Source: DATJPY01 sp035506135 (GTDB taxonomy: Bacteria; Myxococcota_A; UBA9160; PR03). From it: 19,339 nucleotides of DNA. Where the stretch lies: the NCBI GenBank assembly GCA_035506135.1, contig DATJPY010000011.1, positions 1 through 19,339 of the forward strand, read 5' to 3'. A program made the position numbers and the translations under genes. Below the pieces are notes generated by a model. It searched no databases, was not told where the DNA came from, and saw only the letters and a program-made list of their open reading frames with translations. Below, in pieces: positions 13,671 through 19,339 of the stretch (the first letter of the stretch is position 1; every line of letters begins with the position of its first letter).

Positions 13671-16021
13671 GCCCGGGCCCGGAACTCCGCGTAGTCGACC
13701 AGCGCGCGCAGGGCCGCCACCGCGCGGTGGGCGCTCGGATAGCAGACCCGCCCGCTGGCGCGCACGGCGAGCGGCCCTGCGTTGCCGTAGTCGCGGTCGG
13801 CGTAGACCAGCTCGGTCGCGCTCAGCAAGGGCTTGCCATGACGCAGCGATGCGTCGCGGGCGGCCTCGGCGTAGCGGCGCTCCTGCCGCTCGTGGAACTC
13901 CGCCATCCGCTCGAGCCCGTAGTCCGGGAAGAACGGACCGCGGCGAAAGAGGTTCGCCGTCGCCGCCTGGATGCCGAGCCCGAGGTGTACCACCGCATCG
14001 ATTGCCGGGTGCGCGCACAGGAGGTCGAGGATCTCCGGGACGGTGTCGCGCGTCTCGCCCCCGGCGAGGTCGATCGGGTTCGAGCGGCTCCAGCGCGCCG
14101 GCACCATCGTGTCGATGCGCGCACGCAGGTCCGCAGGCAGCGCGACCAGCTCGAGCCCGGCGGCGGCGCAGGCGTCGGCCGTGAGCACGCCCCAGCCGCC
14201 GACCGTGGTGAACACCGCCACGCGACGGCCCGCCGGCCGCGGCTGGGTCGCCAGAGTCGCAGCCCATTCGAAGGCGTGCTCGATGCTCGGCGCGCGCAGC
14301 GCGCCGAGCTGGCGGCAGATGCCGTCGAAGACGCGATCGTCGGTCGCGAGCGACCCGGTGTGCGAGAGCGCGGCGCGCTGGCCCTCGGCCGCCGCGCCTC
14401 CCTTCACCAGCACCAGCGGCTTGCGCGCGGTGAGCCGGCGCACCGACTCGGCAAGGCGCCGGCCGTCGGCGACGCCCTCGAGATAGGCGAGCACGACGCG
14501 CGTCTCGGAGTCGGCCGCGAAGTACTCGAGGTAGTCGGCGATGCCCGTCTGCGCGGAGTTGCCGGCCGAGATCGCCTTCGAGACGCCGATCCCCGTCTGC
14601 ACCGCATAGTCGAGGAACGACGAGAGCAGGTTGCCGCTCTGGCTCACGACCGAGATCGCGCCCGCCGGCGGATTCGGTGCCACGATCTGCGCGCACATCG
14701 AGACCGGCGTCGAGATCACGCCCTGCCCGTTCGGGCCGGCCATGAGGATGCCGAGCTCGTTTGCGGCTGCGACCAGCTCGTCCTCGAGCGCGCGGCCGTC
14801 GGGTCCCGCCTCGCGATAGCCGCCGCTCGCGACGAACGCCGCGCGCACCCCGATCTTGGCGCAGCCGCGCAGCAGCTCGACGTTGGCAGCCGCCGGCGTG
14901 CACACGAACACCAGGTCGGCGCGGCCCGCGGGCACCTCCGCCACGTCGCGGTGGCTCGGCTGGCCGAGGATCTCGGCGCCGTCGCGGTTCACCGGGAAGA
15001 TCTCGCCGCGATAGCCGAAGGCGCGCAGGTTGTGCAGCGCGACGAAGCCGAACTTGCCCGGGTGCGCGGAGGCGCCAGCCACCACGATGCCGCGCGGGTG
15101 GAAGAGCGGCCGGAAGCGCTCGAGGATGGCGGCATCGCTGCGCGGATCGGCCTCCGGCGGATTGGGTTGCTGAGCTGCAGCACGTCTGTTGACTTCGCTC
15201 GCCTGCGGCTCCCTGCGCGAATCGGCCTCGGGCCGATTGGATTGCTGAGCTGCAGCACGTCTGTTGACTTCGCTCGCCTGCGGCTCGCTGCGCGCGCCCG
15301 CTTCGCGGGCGCTTGCGGGATGATCCAGACGATCCTCTTGCTCCGGAGGCGACGGGGCGAGGACGACCAGGGCATCGGCGGCGACAGGCTTTCCGCTCCG
15401 GTCGACGATCAGCGGGTTCAGGTCGACCGAGAGCACGTCGGGGCGCTCGGTTGCGAGGCGGCCGAGCGACACCAGGACGTCGGCGATCGCGTCGAGGTCG
15501 GCGGGCGGCTCACCGCGGAAGGGCTCGGTCAGGAGGCGGCCCGCGCGCAGCGCGCCGGCCATCGCGCGCGCCTCGCCGTGGGAGAGCGGCGCCAGCGCGA
15601 AGACGACGTCGCCGAGCGCTTCGGTCAGGATGCCGCCGAGACCAAGGAGCACGCAGGCTCCGAACTGCGGATCGCGCACCAGGCCCGCGATCAGCTCGCG
15701 GCGACCCTTCACCATCTCCGCGACGAGAAGCGACACGGCGCCGTCGTCGGCCCGCCGCCGGGCGAGCAGCTCCGCGCCGGCGCGGCGAGCCGCGTCCGCG
15801 TCGGCGACGCTGAGGCGCACCAGGTCGCGCTCCGTCTTGTGCGCGATCGCATCGCCGCAGAGCTTGAGCGCCACCGGGAAGCCGATCGCAGCGGCTGCGC
15901 GCGCTGCCGCCTCGGGATCGTCGGCCAGCGCCTCGCGCGCGATCGGAACGCCGTGCCCTGCGAGCAGCGCCTTCGAGGCGTGCTCGGAGAGGGTGCGGCC
16001 GTGCGCGCGGTCGTCGCTCAT
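13667..16021 (-). CDS. NDP-forming acyl/acetyl-CoA synthetase, beta-alpha domain order
   Basis: A 784-residue protein of the ADP-forming acetyl-CoA synthetase / succinyl-CoA-ligase superfamily. It interconverts acyl-CoA + ADP + Pi with acid + CoA + ATP. The N-terminal ATP-grasp (beta-like) domain spans about 8-222 with His61 in IAHKTERDLV. A linker (about 225-295) carries a 25-residue tandem repeat. The CoA-binding Rossmann domain (about 300-435; FHPRGIVVAGAS, HPGKFG) and ligase domain (about 445-590) follow, with the phosphohistidine His554 in ALSHTGSLATDD. Both histidines used for phosphoryl transfer are present. The order is the reverse of the alpha-beta order of Pat and many fused ACDs; no acetyltransferase domain is present. 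Start: ATG 16021, or GTG 16048 for nine more residues; neither has a good Shine-Dalgarno. Substrate cannot be read from the sequence. Confidence 0.92.
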   Translation of the reverse strand: MSDDRAHGRTLSEHASKALLAGHGVPIAREALADDPEAAARAAAAIGFPVALKLCGDAIAHKTERDLVRLSVADADAARRAGAELLARRRADDGAVSLLVAEMVKGRRELIAGLVRDPQFGACVLLGLGGILTEALGDVVFALAPLSHGEARAMAGALRAGRLLTEPFRGEPPADLDAIADVLVSLGRLATERPDVLSVDLNPLIVDRSGKPVAADALVVLAPSPPEQEDRLDHPASAREAGARSEPQASEVNRRAAAQQSNRPEADSRREPQASEVNRRAAAQQPNPPEADPRSDAAILERFRPLFHPRGIVVAGASAHPGKFGFVALHNLRAFGYRGEIFPVNRDGAEILGQPSHRDVAEVPAGRADLVFVCTPAAANVELLRGCAKIGVRAAFVASGGYREAGPDGRALEDELVAAANELGILMAGPNGQGVISTPVSMCAQIVAPNPPAGAISVVSQSGNLLSSFLDYAVQTGIGVSKAISAGNSAQTGIADYLEYFAADSETRVVLAYLEGVADGRRLAESVRRLTARKPLVLVKGGAAAEGQRAALSHTGSLATDDRVFDGICRQLGALRAPSIEHAFEWAATLATQPRPAGRRVAVFTTVGGWGVLTADACAAAGLELVALPADLRARIDTMVPARWSRSNPIDLAGGETRDTVPEILDLLCAHPAIDAVVHLGLGIQAATANLFRRGPFFPDYGLERMAEFHERQERRYAEAARDASLRHGKPLLSATELVYADRDYGNAGPLAVRASGRVCYPSAHRAVAALRALVDYAEFRARA
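15138..15287. repeat. 75-bp tandem repeat (two copies) translated in the synthetase linker
   Basis: Copies at 15138-15212 and 15213-15287 differ at five of 75 positions and share a perfect core of 45 bp; a third copy begins (CTGCGCG, 15288-) and fades. The period is exactly 25 codons, so the synthetase frame is kept and the peptide EPQASEVNRRAAAQQ appears twice. Copy 2 contains AATCGGCC-TCG-GGCCGATT, a perfect 8-bp stem, and each copy has TGCTG-AGCTG-CAGCA. An 8-bp hairpin, GCGCCCGC-TTC-GCGGGCGC (15294-15312), sits at the edge. The palindromes suggest a mobile or dispersed repeat that landed in frame. Confidence 0.85.
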
Positions 16022-16084
16022 CGCGGGCGGGGAAGGTACCGGCCGCACGGGATCCGGGCGAATCGCGCTGGGCTACGCTCTTCT

Positions 16085-16099
16085 GCCTCGGCGAGGCGG
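16085..16099 (+). promoter_or_regulatory. 5'-UTR hairpin before the cyclase gene, same sequence as at 657-673
   Basis: GCCTC-GGC-GAGGC(GG) lies about 20 nt before ATG 16119, followed by CGGTCGG and the GGAG ribosome-binding site. The same 15 bases occur on the minus strand just before the Shine-Dalgarno of the DUF1302-like gene. It lies in the short gap between the divergent synthetase and cyclase genes, which must also contain both promoters; none is clear. Confidence 0.4.
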
Positions 16100-16118
16100 C
16101 GGTCGGTGCGGAGTCGCA

Positions 16119-19100
16119 ATGGACTGCGAGAGCTGCGGACGAGCCAATCGGCCCGGAGCCCGCTTCTGCGGCGGCTGCGGCCGAACGCTCGCCCCGCGCT
16201 GTCCGTCGTGCGGGACCGAGGCGCCGCCGGATGCGCAGTTCTGTGACGCCTGCGGGACGCCGCTCGCTCCGCGCACCACCCCGAGCGCGGCCACCAGTGG
16301 CGCGCGCAAGGTCGTCAGCGTCGTCTTCGCCGACCTGATCGGCTCGACCTCGCTCCACGAGCGCCTCGACGCCGAGTCCGCGCACCGACTGATGGAGCGC
16401 TACTACGCGGTGCTGCGCAGCGCGGTCGACGCCCACGGCGGCACCGTCGTGAAGCTGCTCGGCGACGGCGTGATGGCCGCCTTCGGCGTGCCGAGCGTGG
16501 CCGAGGACGACGCCATCCGCGCCGTTCGCGCCGCGATCGCCATGCAGCAGGCCTTCCGCGAGCTCGTCCGCGACGAGACTGCACAGGTCGGCAACCTCGG
16601 CCACCGGGTCGCCGTGAACACCGGCGAAGTCGTGGTGAGCGCCGATCACACCGACCTGGTGGGCGACCCGGTCAACGTGGCGGTGCGCCTGCAGCAGGAG
16701 GCGCACGACGGCGAGGTGCTGATCGGAGAGCCGACGCGGCGCCTGGTGGGCCAGCTGGTGCAGCTCGCGCCCTTCGGCTCGCTGAGCTTGAAGGGGCGCT
16801 CGGAGACGGTCGCGGCGTATCGCGTGGTCTCGCTCGAGCGGCCGGCCGGCGCCGCGGCGATGGCCTTCGTCGGCCGCGAAGAGGAGCTGCGACGCCTCTC
16901 GGCCGTCTACGAGACGGCCGTCGGCAGGCCCCCCGACCCGGCGCCCGCCGCGCGGCTCGCCGTCGTCCTCGGCTCGCCGGGCCTGGGCAAATCGCGGCTG
17001 CTCGCCGAGTTCGCGCGCCGGCTCGGCGAGCGCGCCACGTGGCTCGACGCTCGCTGCGACGCCGCGGGCGGCGGCACGTTCGCCCCGCTCGCAGACGCGT
17101 TGCGCGCGCTGCTTCGCTTCGACGAGGGCGGAGGCGGCGAGGCGCTGCGCGCGGCCGTCGGCGCGCTGGTGCCCGGCGACGACGCCGAGCGCGCGCGGAT
17201 CGCCGCGGGGATCGGCGCGCTGCTCGCCGGCACGCCGGCGTCGCCCGAGGAGACCTTCTTCGTCGTGCGCCGCCTGCTCGCCGCCGCTGCGAGCCAGCGG
17301 CCGCTGGTGCTCGCGATCGACGACGTGCAGTGGGCGGAGCCGCTGCTCCTCGATCTCGTCGAGCACCTCGTGCAGTGGGGCAGCGGCGTGCCGCTGCTCG
17401 TCCTCGCGGCCGCACGGCCCGAGCTGCGCGAGGCGCGCTCCTCGCTGACGACGACCGGCAGCCTCGTCGCCGAGGTGGTGACGCTCGCCGGCCTCGACGC
17501 CGGAGCGGCCACGCGTCTCGCGGCGAACGTGATCGGCGCGGACGAGCTGCCCGCCGCCCTGGCCGGGCGCGTGCTCGCCACCAGCGAGGGCAATCCGCTC
17601 TTCGTCGGCGAGCTGGTGCGCATGCTGGTGCAGGACGGCTCGCTCCGCCGCGAGGGCGATCGCTGGACCACCGCGGTGGAGCTCGCGAGCCTCGAGATGC
17701 CGCCCACCATCCACGCGCTGCTCGCCGCGCGCATCGAGCGCCTGCGTCCGGAGGAGCGCCACGTGCTCGAGCGCGCAGCGGTGGTCGGACGCCACTTCTC
17801 GCGTGCGGCCGTGCTGCATCTCCTGCAGCGGGAGACCGGTGATCTCGACGCGCGTCTCGAGTCGCTGCGGCGCAGCGAGCTGATCGAGCCCGACACCGGC
17901 TGGTTCCTGGGCGAGCCGGCGATGCGCTTCCACCACGTGCTGATCCGCGACGCGGCCTACCGCCGGATCTTGAAGGGCACGCGGGCGGAGCTGCACGCGC
18001 GCTTCGCCGACTGGATCGTCGCGCGCGCCGGCGAGGCGATCGAGCACGACGAGACGATCGGCTGGCATCTCGAGCAGGCGCACCGGAACCTGCAGGAGCT
18101 CGGCCCGCTCGACGCCCAGGGCCGCACGCTGGGCGAGCGCGCGGCGCGCTATCTCGGCGCCGCGGGGCAGCGGGCGCTGGCGCGCGACGACCTCTCGCTC
18201 GCCGGGAGCCTGCTCGGGCGCGCGCTCGACCGGCTCGATCCCTCCGATCCGGCGCGCGCCGATCTGGCGCTCGACGCGTGCGAGGCGCTGCTCTCGGCGG
18301 GCGAGGTCGGCGCCGCGACGGCTGCCGTCGATGAGCTCGGCCGCCTGGCGGACGGCTCGGAGCGCCTGCGTGCCTGGCACGTCTGCTTCGCCGGGCAGCT
18401 CGCCGTGCTCACCGATCCGAAGTCGCTGCGCGCTACCGCGGAGGCGGTGGCCGGCGCGGCCGAGGAGCTGGCCTCGGCCGACGACACCGCCGGCCTGGCC
18501 AAGGCGCACTCGGTGCACGCGCTGGCGCTGGCGCGGCTCGGGAAGATCGGCGACTGCGAGGCCGCGCTCGATCGCGCGCTCGCCGCTGCACGGCGCGCGC
18601 ACGACCGCCGGCGTGCCAACGGAGTGCTGGCGGGGGCACCGCTCGCGGCGCTCTGGGGGCCGAGCCCCGTCACGCGCGCGAGCGGCCGCTGCCTCGACGT
18701 GGTGCGCGTGCTGCGCATCACGCAGGGCGCACCGGCGGTCGAGGCCGTGGCCCTCCGGTGTCAGGCGGTGCTCGAGGCGCTGCGCGGGCGCATCGACGCC
18801 GCGCGCCGCATGATCGGGTCGGCGCGGCGCATGCTCGAGGAGCTCGGCATCACGCACCGACTGCTCGAGGCCGAGGTGTTCGCCGGCTTGATCGACCTGC
18901 TCGACGGCGACGCGCCCGCCGCGGAGCGCTGTCTGCGCAGCGCGTACGAGGGGCTGCGCCGTCACGGGCTCGGGATCGACGCCGCCCAGGCGGCCGCGTA
19001 CCTCGGGCGCGCGCTGCTTGCCCAGGGGCGCGCCGCCGATGCCGAGCGCCTCACCGAGGAGAGCGAGGCGCTGGCCGGCGACGACCTGCAGGCGGCGATC

Positions 19101-19339
19101 GCCTGGCGCGGGGTACGAGCCGAGGCGCTGGCGCGCCGTGGCGAGCATGCGGCCGCCGTCGACTTCGCGCGCGCGGCGGTCGAGATCGCCGCGGCGACCG
19201 ACGCGCTCCTCCACCACGCCAACGCGCGCCTCGCGCTCGCCACGGCCCTGCGCGCCGCCGGCCGCGACGCCGAAGCCGACGAGGAGGAGCAGCGCGCGAT
19301 CGAGCTGTGGGAGGCGAAGGGAGCGACGCTGCTCGTCGA
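16119..19339 (+). CDS. Zinc-ribbon / class III cyclase / AAA-type ATPase / TPR regulator, 3' end outside window
   Basis: 1073 codons are open to the window edge. ATG 16119 has GGAG 5 nt upstream. Residues 3-45 form a double zinc ribbon (C3/C6-C17/C20, C28/C31-C42/C45). A class III adenylyl/guanylyl cyclase domain (about 62-240) follows with metal-binding Asp72 and Asp116, Lys112 and Asp179 at the positions that select adenine, and Asn186 and Arg190 for transition-state stabilisation. All six key residues are present, so it should be active. A P-loop ATPase comes next (Walker A GSPGLGKS 285-292, Walker B LAIDD ending Asp401/Asp402, then QWAEP), then a winged-helix-like region and Ala/Leu-rich TPR-like helices from about 690 onward. 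The layout resembles the large soluble cyclase-ATPase regulators of actinobacteria and deltaproteobacteria (LuxR/MalT-type STAND ATPase body). The signal it senses is unknown. Confidence 0.92.
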   Translation, partial: MDCESCGRANRPGARFCGGCGRTLAPRCPSCGTEAPPDAQFCDACGTPLAPRTTPSAATSGARKVVSVVFADLIGSTSLHERLDAESAHRLMERYYAVLRSAVDAHGGTVVKLLGDGVMAAFGVPSVAEDDAIRAVRAAIAMQQAFRELVRDETAQVGNLGHRVAVNTGEVVVSADHTDLVGDPVNVAVRLQQEAHDGEVLIGEPTRRLVGQLVQLAPFGSLSLKGRSETVAAYRVVSLERPAGAAAMAFVGREEELRRLSAVYETAVGRPPDPAPAARLAVVLGSPGLGKSRLLAEFARRLGERATWLDARCDAAGGGTFAPLADALRALLRFDEGGGGEALRAAVGALVPGDDAERARIAAGIGALLAGTPASPEETFFVVRRLLAAAASQRPLVLAIDDVQWAEPLLLDLVEHLVQWGSGVPLLVLAAARPELREARSSLTTTGSLVAEVVTLAGLDAGAATRLAANVIGADELPAALAGRVLATSEGNPLFVGELVRMLVQDGSLRREGDRWTTAVELASLEMPPTIHALLAARIERLRPEERHVLERAAVVGRHFSRAAVLHLLQRETGDLDARLESLRRSELIEPDTGWFLGEPAMRFHHVLIRDAAYRRILKGTRAELHARFADWIVARAGEAIEHDETIGWHLEQAHRNLQELGPLDAQGRTLGERAARYLGAAGQRALARDDLSLAGSLLGRALDRLDPSDPARADLALDACEALLSAGEVGAATAAVDELGRLADGSERLRAWHVCFAGQLAVLTDPKSLRATAEAVAGAAEELASADDTAGLAKAHSVHALALARLGKIGDCEAALDRALAAARRAHDRRRANGVLAGAPLAALWGPSPVTRASGRCLDVVRVLRITQGAPAVEAVALRCQAVLEALRGRIDAARRMIGSARRMLEELGITHRLLEAEVFAGLIDLLDGDAPAAERCLRSAYEGLRRHGLGIDAAQAAAYLGRALLAQGRAADAERLTEESEALAGDDLQAAIAWRGVRAEALARRGEHAAAVDFARAAVEIAAATDALLHHANARLALATALRAAGRDAEADEEEQRAIELWEAKGATLLV

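Noticed and set aside
15138..15312. CRISPR-like array
   Set aside because: Only two copies, directly adjacent with no spacers, and translated in frame; this is a tandem repeat.
13589..16246. 885-codon plus-strand open frame across the CoA synthetase gene
   Set aside because: It is the antisense of a gene with both catalytic histidines and full-length domains; its translation is low-complexity and unrecognisable.
15510..19217. 1235-codon open frame on the minus strand opposite the cyclase gene and the synthetase start
   Set aside because: The composition is Arg/Ala/Gly-rich with no family motif; the plus strand encodes a clear multi-domain protein. Long antisense frames are expected at this G+C content.

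Overview
The window is very GC-rich chromosomal DNA, by eye clearly above 65% G+C, with strong G/C at third codon positions. It carries housekeeping and envelope genes mixed with decayed remnants. The gene set suggests an uncultured lineage of the old Deltaproteobacteria (Myxococcota, Binatota or a relative). The pointers are a DUF1302-type envelope protein, TRL-like lipoproteins, an FG-GAP lipoprotein, a plant-organelle-like histidyl-tRNA synthetase, and a large zinc-ribbon/cyclase/ATPase/TPR regulator. This placement is an inference; no rRNA, tRNA or marker gene settles it.

Layout. 1-644 (-): 5' part of a DUF1302-like exported protein, cut by the window edge, with a good sigma70-like promoter at 782-811. 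900-3737 (-): DNA topoisomerase III. 3996-4799 (+): a uridine phosphorylase-like enzyme, divergent from the topoisomerase gene. 4815-4922: a long structured inverted repeat between convergent genes. 4930-6237 (-): FG-GAP/VCBS lipoprotein. 6301-7581 (+) hisS and 7653-9557 (+) speA are co-directional. 9633-9767 (+): 3' remnant of a TRL-like gene, directly followed by a complete TRL-like lipoprotein gene (9772-10212). 10224-11159 (-): short-chain dehydrogenase. 11241-11542 (+): wreck of a WbsX-type glycan-synthesis gene, frameshifted, internally deleted and truncated. 11638-12531 and 12582-13670 (+): a two-gene unit encoding a multi-zinc-ribbon protein and an SPFH protein with a GYF_2 tail. 13667-16021 (-): NDP-forming acyl/acetyl-CoA synthetase with a 75-bp tandem repeat translated inside its interdomain linker. 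16119 to the window end (+): cyclase/ATPase/TPR regulator, incomplete.

The genes do not form one pathway. Plausible units are hisS-speA (translation and polyamine synthesis) and the zinc-ribbon/SPFH pair. The pair resembles a reduced version of the PspA/Ydj-type membrane-stress loci and is the nearest thing here to an under-described system. Two remnants (TRL and WbsX) flank the region 9.6-11.6 kb, so that stretch looks like a site of gene turnover. I found no CRISPR array, transposase, integrase, rRNA or tRNA. I see no convincing new defence or biosynthetic system.
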